A stretch of 64,000 nt of DNA from Halocalculus aciditolerans (GTDB taxonomy: Archaea > Halobacteriota > Halobacteria > Halobacteriales > Halobacteriaceae). The notes below the pieces were generated by a model that was not told the DNA's origin, ran no database searches, and was given only the letters and a program-made list of their open reading frames with translations. A program made the position numbers and the translations under genes. This document shows, one piece after another, positions 1 through 8,172 of this stretch (position 1 is the first letter of the stretch; each line of letters opens with the position of its first letter). The stretch lies in NCBI RefSeq assembly GCF_014647475.1, contig NZ_BMPG01000002.1, forward strand, positions 744,001-808,000, written 5' to 3'.

Positions 1-339
1 CTCCTCTAAGACTTCGAGGCCGACGAGGCTCTGCGTGGCGTTGCGGACGACGCGGCGCTGACTGCTCGTGATGCGGTCAGCTTCCAGTTCGAGGATGTCG
101 AACCCGGAGATGTACATCGTCACGACCGTCCCCATGAGGCGGTCGCCGTCGAGGCCGGTGACGTCGATCTGGCCGCGCTGCGGCTCGTCGTCGCTCATCG
201 GCGTCAGGAGGAGGCTCCCGCTGTCCGGATAGAACTCGATGCGGTCGCCCGCGCTCACGTCGTGATCGCGCGCCCAGTCTTTCGGGATGGAGACCGTGAA
301 CGTCGACCCGCCGGTCACCTGCACCTTCCGTCGTTCCAT
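1..339 (-). CDS. AbrB/PhoU-type phosphate regulator, N-terminal part (gene runs off the left edge)
   Basis: The first 113 codons are in the window; the 3' end is missing. The N-terminus (METs-start then ERRKVQVTGGSTFTVSIPKD, residues 2-21) is a SpoVT/AbrB-type swapped-hairpin DNA-binding motif, followed by a region resembling the haloarchaeal PhoU-like regulators. Proteins of this family combine an AbrB domain with PhoU repeats and are thought to act in phosphate-responsive control. It is divergent from pstS, which supports that role. The ATG at 337-339 is preceded by a TATA-like box (minus-strand TTTATA at about 362-367) 26 bases upstream, so the mRNA is probably leaderless. The PhoU part itself cannot be confirmed because it lies outside the window. 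Confidence 0.8.
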   Translation of the reverse strand, partial: MERRKVQVTGGSTFTVSIPKDWARDHDVSAGDRIEFYPDSGSLLLTPMSDDEPQRGQIDVTGLDGDRLMGTVVTMYISGFDILELEADRITSSQRRVVRNATQSLVGLEVLEE

Positions 340-359
340 ACCTTGAGATATGACCTACG

Positions 360-369
360 GACTATAAAT
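360..369 (-). promoter_or_regulatory. TATA box of the AbrB/PhoU-type regulator
   Basis: The minus strand reads GATTTATAGT here, centred 26 bases upstream of the ATG at 339, the spacing expected for a leaderless haloarchaeal transcript. This is a position and composition argument only. Confidence 0.55.
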
Positions 370-373
370 CCAC

Positions 374-530
374 CTATGACTATATACACAGAGAGGTGAG
401 AGCCGTATTCGTGCTCTAAGGGGCGGAGATGGTGTTTAATTCGGGCGGGCGGCAAGTATCTTCGGGTCGAATACTCACCGTGAGAAGTATTACCCAAGTA
501 CGACTAAATACCACTATATATCTATCATAG
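374..530. promoter_or_regulatory. Candidate paired operator between the divergent phosphate genes
   Basis: CTATGACTATATA at 374-386 on the plus strand and CTATGATAGATATATA on the minus strand (515-530) share the start CTATGA and the end ATATA. They are in opposite orientation, and each lies just upstream of one of the two divergent promoters. Phosphate-starvation cis elements have been described for haloarchaeal pst promoters; equating these motifs with such an element is inference. Confidence 0.35.
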
Positions 531-533
531 TAG

Positions 534-546
534 GGTATTTATTTAG
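534..546 (+). promoter_or_regulatory. TATA box of pstS
   Basis: The A/T-rich run GGTATTTATTTAG is centred about 27 bases upstream of the ATG at 567. This spacing favours 567 over the in-frame GTG at 549 as the start of pstS and suggests a leaderless mRNA. Confidence 0.6.
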
Positions 547-566
547 AAGTGCGCTCTACTCAGGTG

Positions 567-1685
567 ATGTCAAAGCAGTTCCAGCGGTTCGGGGAGAAAA
601 TCTCGCGGCGCAAGGCACTCGGTGCGGTCGGCGCGACGGGCGTCGCCGCGTTCGCCGGCTGCTCGAGCAACTCCGGGGGGAGTGGCGGGGGGAACAACAA
701 CGGCGGGACGGGAACGACCCAGCAGACGACCCAGCAGACGACCTCGCAGGAAGTCACCGCCCTGACGGCGGGTGGGTCGTCGACGGTCTACCCGATTACG
801 TCGAAGGCGTCCTCCGTTTGGAACTACAACCCGCCGGCGTCCGACACCGAGTACTGGCCGGCCGCCGAGTACGGTATCGACACCGACAAAGCGTTCGCCC
901 AGTACTGGGCGGAGATGTACGGCTTCGAGGCCGACGGCGAGGGGAACCCGCCGTTCAAGGTCCAGGTCGGTCTCAGCCACTCCGGCGTCGGCCTGACGAA
1001 GGTCATGAAGGGTCAGGTCGATATCGGTGACGCGTCCGCGCCCGTCGAAGCGGAGCTCGAAGACGTCGACTACGACAAGTTCGTCAACCACGTCGTCGGC
1101 GTCGACGCACAGCCCATCGTCGTCTCGAAATACCTCTACGACAACGGTATCAAGGGCCTCGACGCCGAGACGGTCCGCGCCATCTACAAGGGCGACATCG
1201 ACAACTGGTCGGAAGTCGACGGCTACACGGGGAAGGACATGGAGATTCAGGCCATCGGCCGCTCCGTCGGGTCCGGTACCGACACCTCGTTCCGCGTGAA
1301 CATGCTCGGCAGCTCCGACGCCGAGATGCCCGGCGTCGACATCCGCAAAGGCGAGAACCAGCAGGTCGCCGCCGCGGTCGAGGGCTCCGACAACGCCATC
1401 GCGTACATGGCGCTCGCGTTCGTCTCCGACCAGGTCCCCGCTATCTCGCTCACCTTCGACGGCAAGACCTACACGCCCGGTGAGAACCTCTCCGACCAGG
1501 GCTACCCGCTCTCCCGCGACCTCCACTGCTACACGTACGACGGCACCTCGAACAAGGAAGCCGCCTTCCTCCGGATGATCATCCACGACTTCGGGCAGGG
1601 GCAGTACGTCGGTCCCTCGGGCTACGCGCAGCTCTCCGACGCCCGGCAGGAAGAGGAACTTTCAAAGCTCCCGGACCCGCAGTAA
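567..1685 (+). CDS. pstS: Phosphate ABC transporter substrate-binding lipoprotein PstS
   Basis: Periplasmic-type phosphate-binding protein (372 aa) that feeds the PstCAB importer. Residues 1-32 form a Tat-lipoprotein signal: twin arginines at 14-15 in SRRKALG, a hydrophobic stretch, and lipobox AFAGC with Cys32 as the lipidated residue. A low-complexity G/S/N/T/Q linker (about 33-65) follows, as is usual for haloarchaeal surface lipoproteins. The mature part starts with LTAGGSSTVYPI and contains the GRSVGSGTDTSFR segment, both PstS-like. ATG 567 is preferred to GTG 549 because of TATA spacing. It heads an operon with pstC, pstA, pstB and phoU. Confidence 0.93.
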   Translation: MSKQFQRFGEKISRRKALGAVGATGVAAFAGCSSNSGGSGGGNNNGGTGTTQQTTQQTTSQEVTALTAGGSSTVYPITSKASSVWNYNPPASDTEYWPAAEYGIDTDKAFAQYWAEMYGFEADGEGNPPFKVQVGLSHSGVGLTKVMKGQVDIGDASAPVEAELEDVDYDKFVNHVVGVDAQPIVVSKYLYDNGIKGLDAETVRAIYKGDIDNWSEVDGYTGKDMEIQAIGRSVGSGTDTSFRVNMLGSSDAEMPGVDIRKGENQQVAAAVEGSDNAIAYMALAFVSDQVPAISLTFDGKTYTPGENLSDQGYPLSRDLHCYTYDGTSNKEAAFLRMIIHDFGQGQYVGPSGYAQLSDARQEEELSKLPDPQ

Positions 1686-1700
1686 CGCCCACGACATAGT

Positions 1701-2765
1701 ATGTCTGGGGCACTCACCACACAGGCCGTTCGGCAGTCGGTCGCCGAACTCGACCGCACGGCACAACTCGCCGGGCTGGTGGGTGCGCTTTCGCTGATCG
1801 CCGCGTTCACCGCGTTCGTCGTCGCACCGGGGCTCGTCGTCTTCCCCGCGATGGTGTTCGCGGCCGTCGCCGTTTACGGCTGGATCTTCCACCAGGCCGC
1901 AGCGGCGAAATCGCTGACGTTCCTGACGACCGTTTCGACGCTCGTTATCCTCGGACTCATCACTGCGTACCTGTTCGTCCAGTCGGTTCCGGCTGTACGG
2001 GCGATGGGTGTCGACCTCTTCACGAGCACCGCCTGGGACGTTCACAGCAACCGATACGGCCTCGCGACGATGATGTGGGGGACGCTCATCACGACGGTCA
2101 TCGCGACCCTCGTTGCCGCCCCTCTCGGCGTCGCCGGAGCCGTCTTCATCAGTGAAATCGCACCCGTCACGATCCGCGAGGCCGTCAAACCCGCAATCGA
2201 ACTGCTCGCTGGAATCCCGTCCATCGTCTACGGGTTCATCGGATACACCATCATCAACTCCTACATGATGGACCTCTTCCAGCTCCCGACCACCGGCAGC
2301 CTGTTCATCGTCGGGCTCGTCATCGGCGTGATGGCGCTCCCGACGGTGGTGTCGGTCTCCGAGGACGCCCTCAACGCCGTGCCGAACCCGATGAAGGACG
2401 GCTCGGTCGCGCTCGGCGCGACCGACTGGCAGACGACGAAGAGCGTCTCGGTTCCCGCCGCCGTCTCCGGAATCTCCGCCGCCGTCATCCTCGGTGTCGG
2501 CCGCGCGCTCGGCGAGACGATGGCCGCGACGGTCATCCTCGGGAACGTCACGACGCTCCCCGACCCGCTCTACGACGTCTTCGGGAACACCATCACGCTC
2601 ACGTCCGCCATCGCGAGCCAGTACGGCGTCGCGGCGGGCCGCCCGATGCAGTTCTCCGCGCTCTTCGCGGCCGGCGTCGTGCTCTTCGTCGTCGTGCTCG
2701 CGCTGAGCATCGTCTCACAGACCATCGAACGACGCATGCAGCAGACGCTCGGAGGGAACCAATGA
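1701..2765 (+). CDS. pstC: Phosphate ABC transporter permease PstC
   Basis: Inner-membrane permease (354 aa) of the phosphate importer. Two N-terminal membrane segments (about 25-55 and 65-95) precede the binding-protein-dependent transport domain that begins near residue 115. The EAA-type loop is clear around residues 220-275 (EDALNAVPNPMKDGSVALGA, then GVGRALGETMA), the site that contacts the PstB ATPase. It follows pstS by 15 bases and its stop codon overlaps the pstA start in an ATGA arrangement, so the two permeases are probably translationally coupled. Confidence 0.93.
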   Translation: MSGALTTQAVRQSVAELDRTAQLAGLVGALSLIAAFTAFVVAPGLVVFPAMVFAAVAVYGWIFHQAAAAKSLTFLTTVSTLVILGLITAYLFVQSVPAVRAMGVDLFTSTAWDVHSNRYGLATMMWGTLITTVIATLVAAPLGVAGAVFISEIAPVTIREAVKPAIELLAGIPSIVYGFIGYTIINSYMMDLFQLPTTGSLFIVGLVIGVMALPTVVSVSEDALNAVPNPMKDGSVALGATDWQTTKSVSVPAAVSGISAAVILGVGRALGETMAATVILGNVTTLPDPLYDVFGNTITLTSAIASQYGVAAGRPMQFSALFAAGVVLFVVVLALSIVSQTIERRMQQTLGGNQ

Positions 2766-4315
2766 GCGAGAGTTACGGCGCGACGGGCGAACAGAACATC
2801 GTCACCGACACGACGGCCGCCGACCGACTCGCCGTCATCCCCGTCGTGTTCGGCGCGCTCGCGTTCATCGCCGGTTGGGCGATACTCTTCCGCTGGGTGA
2901 CCGTCACCGACACCCTCGGCGGCATCGAGTACGCGACGCTCATCGCCGGCGGCCACCTCGTCGCCGCCGCCGTGCTGCTCGCCATCGGCGCGCTGTCCGC
3001 GATCGATGTCATCGACAACAACCCCGACGACGCCGTCGGCGTCGTCACCGCCGGTATCTACGGGGCGTTCGCGTTCATCGCGGTCGGCCTCACCGTCTCG
3101 CAGACCCTCTCGATGACGGCGCTCGCGTGGTTCCCCGCGGGCCTCCTCGCCGCCGTCGTCGTCTCGGCCGTCGCGCTCTTCCTCCCGGAGGACCTCGGCG
3201 TCACCCTCCCGGTCGCGGCGTTCGAAGCGCTCGCCGGTCTGGTCGTCTTCACCGGCGTCATCGGGCCGCAGTGGGTGTGGAGTCCGGAGGGGTTCTCCGC
3301 GTCCTTCATCGGCCCCATCGCCATCGCCACGTTCGCGATGGTCGGCAGCCTCCTCACCGTCTGGGCGGGGACGAACGCCTACCGCGGGTTCGGCGCTCGC
3401 GGCCGCGAATCCGGCGCGTACACGCTCATCGCCGTGTACGCCGTCGCGCTCCTCGGGGTTCTCGCCCTCCTCATCATCTTCGTCGTCCAGAAGGGCATGG
3501 GGAAGGTCCTCGAAGGCGCGCAGCTCTGGCCGTTCAAACTCCCGTTCGTCCTGAACGGCTACGGGCTCGAGTACGACGTCAACGGCATCTTCCCGGCAAT
3601 CGTGGGGACCGTCTGGCTCGTCGTCGGCGCGTGCGTGTTCGCCGTGCCGCTCGCCGTCGGCGCTGCCGTCTTCCTCACCGAGTACGCCGAACAGGGCCGC
3701 TTCACGCGCGTCGTCGAGACCGCGACGAACGGCCTGTGGAGCACGCCGAGCATCGTCTACGGTCTCTTCGCGTTCGCGTTCCTCCTGCCGCGCATCGAGA
3801 ACCAGGAGACGCTCCTCACCGGCCAGCTCGTCCTCGGGTTCATGCTGATGCCGCTCGTCCTCATCACGAGCCGGGAAGCGCTCCAGAACGTCCCGGACGA
3901 GTACCGCGACGCGAGCGCCGCGCTCGGCGTCTCGAAGTGGCAGACGATTCGGAGCGTCGTGCTCCCCGCCGCCATCCCCGGCGTCCTCACCGGCGTCATC
4001 CTCGGCGTCGGCCGCATCGCCGGTGAGACCGCGCCCATCCTCCTCGTCCTCGTCCGCGAGCCGTTCCCGGCGGTCGCGACGAACGTCCTCGGCTCGTTCC
4101 ACTTCACGGCCTCCGCGCCGTTCGTCGTGAACGACGCGCTCCTCAGCTCGACGACCGCGCTCCCCTACCAGCTCTTCGCCGTCATCACCGCCGGCGTCGG
4201 CGCGAGCCAGGAGTTCGGCTGGGGGACCGCGCTCGTCCTCCTGCTCGTCGTCATGTTCTTCTACACCATCGGTATCACCACGCGAATCTACTTCCGGAAG
4301 AAGCTCCGCCAATGA
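2762..4315 (+). CDS. pstA: Phosphate ABC transporter permease PstA, long haloarchaeal form
   Basis: Second permease of the importer, 517 aa against roughly 280-300 aa for typical bacterial PstA. The extra length is N-terminal: residues about 20-200 hold several additional hydrophobic segments before the transport domain. The C-terminal half has the EAA loop ([20 protein letters not shown]) and [12 protein letters not shown], paralleling PstC. Start ATG 2762 overlaps the pstC stop by four bases, and its own stop overlaps the pstB start the same way. The role of the extension is unknown; an assembly or regulatory function would be guesswork. Confidence 0.92.
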   Translation: MSESYGATGEQNIVTDTTAADRLAVIPVVFGALAFIAGWAILFRWVTVTDTLGGIEYATLIAGGHLVAAAVLLAIGALSAIDVIDNNPDDAVGVVTAGIYGAFAFIAVGLTVSQTLSMTALAWFPAGLLAAVVVSAVALFLPEDLGVTLPVAAFEALAGLVVFTGVIGPQWVWSPEGFSASFIGPIAIATFAMVGSLLTVWAGTNAYRGFGARGRESGAYTLIAVYAVALLGVLALLIIFVVQKGMGKVLEGAQLWPFKLPFVLNGYGLEYDVNGIFPAIVGTVWLVVGACVFAVPLAVGAAVFLTEYAEQGRFTRVVETATNGLWSTPSIVYGLFAFAFLLPRIENQETLLTGQLVLGFMLMPLVLITSREALQNVPDEYRDASAALGVSKWQTIRSVVLPAAIPGVLTGVILGVGRIAGETAPILLVLVREPFPAVATNVLGSFHFTASAPFVVNDALLSSTTALPYQLFAVITAGVGASQEFGWGTALVLLLVVMFFYTIGITTRIYFRKKLRQ

Positions 4316-5184
4316 GTCAGCCAACACAAACCACGACTGGAGAGACAGACGAACGAATCCGAGAGGAGTGGCTCGAATACGACTTCGAGGGCGACGCCGC
4401 GCTCTCCGTCGAGGACCTCGACGTCTTCTACGGGAACGACCAGGCGCTCCAGTCCGTCAGCATGGACATCCCAGAGAAGTCCGTCACCGCGCTCATCGGC
4501 CCGTCCGGCTGCGGGAAGTCGACGTTCCTCCGGTGTCTCAACCGGATGAACGACCGCATCTCCGCGGCGCGCGTCGAGGGGAGCGTCGAGTTCAACGGGG
4601 AGGACATCTACGGCGAGAACGTCAATCTCGTCGAGCTCAGAAAGCGCATCGGGATGGTCTTCCAGTCCCCGAACCCCTTCCCGAAGTCCATCCGGGAGAA
4701 CATCTCCTACGGCCCGCGGAAGCACGGCGACATCGACACCGGTCTCGTCGCTCGCCTCCTCGGCCGCGACGACCGGGAAGAAGAAGAAGAGCTCGTCGAA
4801 CGCTGCCTCCGCGGTGCCGCGCTCTGGGACGAGGTCTCCGAGCGCCTCGACGACAACGCGCTCGGCCTCTCCGGCGGCCAACAGCAGCGCCTCTGCATCG
4901 CTCGAGCCCTCTCCGTCGAACCGGACGTCCTCCTGATGGACGAGCCCGCGAGCGCCCTCGACCCCATCGCCACCTCGAAGGTCGAGGACCTCGTCGAGGA
5001 CCTCGCAGAGGACTACACGGTCGTCATCGTCACGCACAACATGCAGCAGGCCGCCCGCATTAGCGACCAGACCGCGGTGTTCCTGACCGGCGGCGAGCTC
5101 GTCGAGTACGGCGACACCGAGCAGATCTTCGAGAACCCGCGCAGCCAGCGCGTCGAAGACTACATTACGGGTAAGTTCGGGTAA
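4312..5184 (+). CDS. pstB: Phosphate ABC transporter ATP-binding protein PstB
   Basis: Cytoplasmic ATPase (290 aa) that drives phosphate import. All nucleotide-binding signatures are intact: Walker [10 protein letters not shown] at residues 63-71, Q-loop in [15 protein letters not shown] signature LSGGQQQR, Walker [13 protein letters not shown], and the switch histidine in VTHNM. The [10 protein letters not shown] segment is typical of PstB rather than other importer ATPases. An acidic 30-residue N-terminal extension precedes the ABC core. The start ATG 4312 overlaps the pstA stop (ATGA), and phoU begins five bases after the pstB stop. Confidence 0.95.
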   Translation: MSQPTQTTTGETDERIREEWLEYDFEGDAALSVEDLDVFYGNDQALQSVSMDIPEKSVTALIGPSGCGKSTFLRCLNRMNDRISAARVEGSVEFNGEDIYGENVNLVELRKRIGMVFQSPNPFPKSIRENISYGPRKHGDIDTGLVARLLGRDDREEEEELVERCLRGAALWDEVSERLDDNALGLSGGQQQRLCIARALSVEPDVLLMDEPASALDPIATSKVEDLVEDLAEDYTVVIVTHNMQQAARISDQTAVFLTGGELVEYGDTEQIFENPRSQRVEDYITGKFG

Positions 5185-5189
5185 TCACT

Positions 5190-5870
5190 ATGGCACGTCA
5201 ATCCTACCAAGACCAACTGCAGGAGATGCAGGAGGACGTCCTCTACATGAGCGAGGTCGTCACCGACCGTCTCCGCATGGCCTTAGAGGCGATGGAGCAG
5301 AAAGACGACGAGACCGCGACCCAGGTCATCGAGGGCGACGACGAGGTCAACGACCTCTACCTCGACTTAGAGCAGACCTGCATCGACCTGCTCGCGCTCC
5401 AACAGCCCGTCGCCGGCGACCTCCGCCTCATCGCGTCCTCCTTCAAGATCATCACGGACCTCGAACGTATCGCGGACCTCGCCGTGAACCTCGGCGAGTA
5501 CACGCTCGACGCCGAGCAGGACATGTTCCCCGAGGTCGACATCAACGTCATCGGCGACCGCACCGTCGAGATGGTCGAGGACGCGATGGCCGCGTACGAG
5601 AGCGAGGACACCGAGCGCTGCTGGGAGCTCGCCGACCGCGACGACGAACTCGACGCGCTCTGCCAGACCGCCAGCGAATCCGTCGTTCGCGACCTCATCG
5701 AAACCGAAGTCGACGACGACACGACCGAAGGCGAGATCGAGGGGCTCATGCAGGACGTCTCCCGGATGCTCCTCACCATCCGCGACCTCGAACGCGTCGG
5801 CGACCACGCCGTCAACATCGCCGCGCGCACGCTCTACATGGTCGAGAAAGACGACTCCCTCATCTACTAA
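5190..5870 (+). CDS. phoU: Phosphate-signalling regulator PhoU
   Basis: A 226-aa all-helical PhoU with two three-helix repeats. Metal-binding-type motifs of the E/DxxxD kind occur in both halves (EVNDLYLDLEQTC near residue 51 and DELDALCQTASESV near 151), and the signature segments DLERIADLAVN and DLERVGDHAVN close each repeat. PhoU proteins bind the Pst transporter and signal phosphate sufficiency. It is the last gene of pstSCAB-phoU. With the AbrB/PhoU-type gene at the left edge, the locus has two PhoU-class proteins, one without a DNA-binding domain. Confidence 0.93.
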   Translation: MARQSYQDQLQEMQEDVLYMSEVVTDRLRMALEAMEQKDDETATQVIEGDDEVNDLYLDLEQTCIDLLALQQPVAGDLRLIASSFKIITDLERIADLAVNLGEYTLDAEQDMFPEVDINVIGDRTVEMVEDAMAAYESEDTERCWELADRDDELDALCQTASESVVRDLIETEVDDDTTEGEIEGLMQDVSRMLLTIRDLERVGDHAVNIAARTLYMVEKDDSLIY

Positions 5871-6120
5871 CCCTCCCTCGTCCCCGCCTCTTCCCCGTTC
5901 GACCGCTTCTCGCCGAGGAGCGCGCCGCTCACGCGTCAGTCGTCGAAGCAGACACCGATGCGACTCGACGCGCGCCAGTTTTCGCGGGCGATAGTTCAAG
6001 TGCGATGACGCGGCGAGTCGGCGGTGTGCGGTGAGGAGAGTCCGCGGGACGCAGCGGTCGTGCAGCGGCCGACCCGCGGAAGCCAATAGGCGAGTCGACG
6101 AGGCCGCTGCCTGTCAGCCC
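5871..6120. other. 250-base intergenic region between phoU and trmI, with a long stem-loop
   Basis: This region lies between two convergent genes, so it should hold terminators. The strongest structure is at 6041-6080: an 8-bp outer stem (TCCGCGGG/CCCGCGGA) and a 6-bp inner stem (6055-6060 with 6066-6071) separated by small internal loops. A GAGGAGAGTCC segment at 6033-6043 sits immediately 5' of it. It could be a bidirectional terminator or part of a small RNA on the plus strand; no protein-coding frame is convincing. Confidence 0.3.
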
Positions 6121-6888
6121 TCAGAGCTTCCGTGCGAACGTGAGATAGCCGGTGTGACCGACGCCCGCGGTGGACGGTCGAGAGCCGCGGTCGTCGAAGT
6201 CCATGCGGCGCTGGATGGACTCGTAGGTGTCGACGTCGCTGAGGCCGACGTCGCGCGCGGTCCGGTGGACCTCGCGGGTGTTCTCGACGAACGGCGAGTA
6301 GACCGCGAGATAGCCGCCCGACACGAGGAGGTCCGGCGCGTGCTCGACGACCGCGGGGGCGTCGCCCGTGTCGAGCGTCACGAGGTCGAACCCTTCGCTC
6401 TCGCCGGCTGTCGCATCGCCGAGACCTTCTCCCTCGGCTTCAGTGAGGTCGTCGATGTCGTCGAGAACGTTGCCGGTGCGGACCTCGACGTTCTCCGAGA
6501 CCTCCGCGAGTTCCATGTTCCCGCGGGCGACGTCGGCGAACTCGGAGTCCTGCTCGTAGGTCGTCACGTCCGCGCCGAGCCGTCCGAGGTAGGCTGCGAG
6601 CACGCCCGTACCGGTGCCCGCGTCGAGCACGCGGTCGGACGCACACGCGCCCGTGTGCCCCTCGATGAGACCGATGTCCTTCGTCATCATCGGCGCGCCC
6701 GTGCGCTCGAAGTGGTTGAAGAGGTCGGGGCCGCGGAGCGCGCGCGTCCGGAACTCCTCGCCGAGATGCGTCTCCAGCGTCTCTCCGGCCTCGACGTCTT
6801 CGGGGACGTCGACGACGCCGAGGTCCGTGTGGAGCTCCTCGCCCGGCGCGCAGAGGAACTCGCGGTCGTCGCGAACGAGCAGTATCAC
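6121..6888 (-). CDS. trmI: tRNA (adenine-N1)-methyltransferase, TrmI family
   Basis: Class I SAM-dependent methyltransferase (255 aa) of the archaeal TrmI group, which forms m1A at tRNA positions 57/58. An N-terminal beta-rich part is followed by the family segment [12 protein letters not shown], the SAM-binding motif [16 protein letters not shown] (about residues 90-105), and [10 protein letters not shown]. It starts at GTG 6886-6888 and overlaps the stop of the upstream NAC gene by four bases (GTGA), showing translational coupling in a NAC-trmI pair. An acidic insertion around residues 150-165 ([17 protein letters not shown]) is probably a haloarchaeal surface loop. Confidence 0.9.
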   Translation of the reverse strand: MILLVRDDREFLCAPGEELHTDLGVVDVPEDVEAGETLETHLGEEFRTRALRGPDLFNHFERTGAPMMTKDIGLIEGHTGACASDRVLDAGTGTGVLAAYLGRLGADVTTYEQDSEFADVARGNMELAEVSENVEVRTGNVLDDIDDLTEAEGEGLGDATAGESEGFDLVTLDTGDAPAVVEHAPDLLVSGGYLAVYSPFVENTREVHRTARDVGLSDVDTYESIQRRMDFDDRGSRPSTAGVGHTGYLTFARKL

Positions 6889-7259
6889 TCGAGCGTGTCG
6901 ATGGCGGCCGCGAGGTCGCCGTCCGTCTCTTCGAGCGCCTCGCGCGCGGCGTCCTTCGTGGAGCCCGTCCGACTCGCGACGAGTTCGACGTCCTCCTCGG
7001 GGATTTCGGGCTCACCGGCTTCGACTTCGGCGGCCGCACCGCCCTCGGTGGCGTCGCGCTCGGTCGGGTCGCCGATGACCTGGTAGGTCTGCTGGCCGCG
7101 AGCGTCCATCCGCGTGACGTCCGCGTCGTCGAAGTAGAGCTCCGAGCCGTCGGCCTTCCGGATGATGACCTCGGTCGCGTCGATCTCGTCGACGTCGATG
7201 CCCATCTGTTTCATCATCTGTTCCATCTTCCGCGGATTCATACCGCCGCCTCCAAACAT
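6885..7259 (-). CDS. nac: Nascent polypeptide-associated complex protein (archaeal NAC)
   Basis: Ribosome-associated chaperone (124 aa) that contacts nascent chains at the tunnel exit. It begins with the archaeal hallmark [20 protein letters not shown], has the NAC domain (about 25-65), an acidic linker, and a C-terminal UBA domain (about 80-124). Archaeal NAC is a homodimer, unlike the eukaryotic alpha/beta form. ATG 7259 is favoured by a T-rich TATA-like box about 28 bases upstream. It is co-directional with the PUA gene upstream and overlaps trmI downstream, grouping three translation-related functions. Confidence 0.93.
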   Translation of the reverse strand: MFGGGGMNPRKMEQMMKQMGIDVDEIDATEVIIRKADGSELYFDDADVTRMDARGQQTYQVIGDPTERDATEGGAAAEVEAGEPEIPEEDVELVASRTGSTKDAAREALEETDGDLAAAIDTLE

Positions 7260-7307
7260 ACCCCGACAGTCGCGGTGCGGGGAAAAAAGCGTGGCGTTCG
7301 CCCCTGA

Positions 7308-7775
7308 TTACTCCTCGACGCCTTCGCGCACCATGACGGCCATCCCGGTCTCGAAGTCGCGGATGGCGTCCGCGTCGAGTTCCGCGCGGCCGACCGCGAG
7401 CACGTCGCCGTCCTCGTGGACGACTGCGACTTCGTCGCCCGCGCGGACGTCCGGGTCGACGACGTCGACGAACTTCGCGAAGACGTTCTTCCCCTCGCTG
7501 ACGAAGGGCGCGCTCTCGTCGCCGACGACGACGCGCCCGCCGGGCGGGTCGCGAGCGGCGGCGAGGCGGCGGCCGCCTTCGAGGCCGAGCGTGAAGCGGC
7601 CGTCCGTGGTGACGGAGACGAGGCGGTCGCCGTCGGCGTGGACCTGACGGGGCCGCCCGGACTTCGACCGAGAGACGTCGAAAGCGCCGCCCGCGGGGAA
7701 GAGCGCGTCGCCGACGCCGCCGCCGAACTGGTAGTCGGCGACGGTTCGGAGCGCGTCGATGGCTGCGTCGTTCAT
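7308..7775 (-). CDS. PUA-domain RNA-binding protein
   Basis: Small protein of 155 aa whose C-terminal half (about 75-150: RVVVGDESAPFVSEGKNVFA, then AGDEVAVVHEDGDVLAVGRA) is a PUA domain as found in tRNA-guanine transglycosylases and pseudouridine synthases. No catalytic domain is present. Haloarchaea and other Euryarchaeota encode such stand-alone PUA proteins related to the archaeosine TGT accessory region; the target RNA is not known. The frame is open further upstream, but ATG 7775 (MNDAAID) is the likely start because a more upstream one would run into the divergent promoter region. It lies upstream of nac on the same strand. Confidence 0.8.
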   Translation of the reverse strand: MNDAAIDALRTVADYQFGGGVGDALFPAGGAFDVSRSKSGRPRQVHADGDRLVSVTTDGRFTLGLEGGRRLAAARDPPGGRVVVGDESAPFVSEGKNVFAKFVDVVDPDVRAGDEVAVVHEDGDVLAVGRAELDADAIRDFETGMAVMVREGVEE

Positions 7776-7869
7776 ACCGTCGAGTCCGACGCCTCGACGG
7801 TTAGGGGCTTCGCTCGCGCCGCGTAGCGGAGAGAATATCTTATATGCCACGGGTGGCTACGCATACCCA

Positions 7870-8058
7870 ATGGCAGATACGAAGGTCACCATCGGCGTGC
7901 CGCTGTTCGTCGTCGGCGCGCTCGTGATGTTGTGGACGAGCGTCAGCGGGCAGGGGTCGACGCTGCTCATCGGCGCGGGATTCCTCTCCGCCGTCGTCCT
8001 CACCGTCGGTACCATCTTCCTCGGGCTCTCGGGAAGCGAAGGCGACCGCGTCGTCTAA
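7870..8058 (+). CDS. Small two-helix membrane protein
   Basis: A 62-aa protein with two hydrophobic segments (about 7-24 and 32-52) and a short acidic C-terminus ending GSEGDRVV. ATG 7870 is supported by TTATA at 7840-7844, 28 bases upstream, so the mRNA is probably leaderless. It resembles the many short conserved haloarchaeal membrane proteins of unknown function; no motif suggests an activity. It is divergent from the PUA gene and 114 bases before the next plus-strand gene. Confidence 0.7.
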   Translation: MADTKVTIGVPLFVVGALVMLWTSVSGQGSTLLIGAGFLSAVVLTVGTIFLGLSGSEGDRVV

Positions 8059-8172
8059 CCACCCGCGATTTCTTCCGGCCGAGCACGCGCAACGCCGTGA
8101 ATCCGGTTCGGGGAGCGATGGCACTCTCTCGCTGACCGGTGATTTCTTCTACAGGCGGCGTCGTTTGCCCGT

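Noticed and set aside
570-1586. Long open frame antisense to pstS (and many similar ones elsewhere, for example antisense to gltB and dap genes)
   Set aside because: High G+C with strong third-position bias creates long antisense and shifted frames. Their translations are Arg-, Ser- or Val/Asp-rich and unlike haloarchaeal proteins, while the opposite frames encode recognised families.
6010-6120. RNase P RNA
   Set aside because: Only one conserved word resembles it. The 3' conserved segment is absent, and the region is far too short before the opposite-strand gene begins at 6121.
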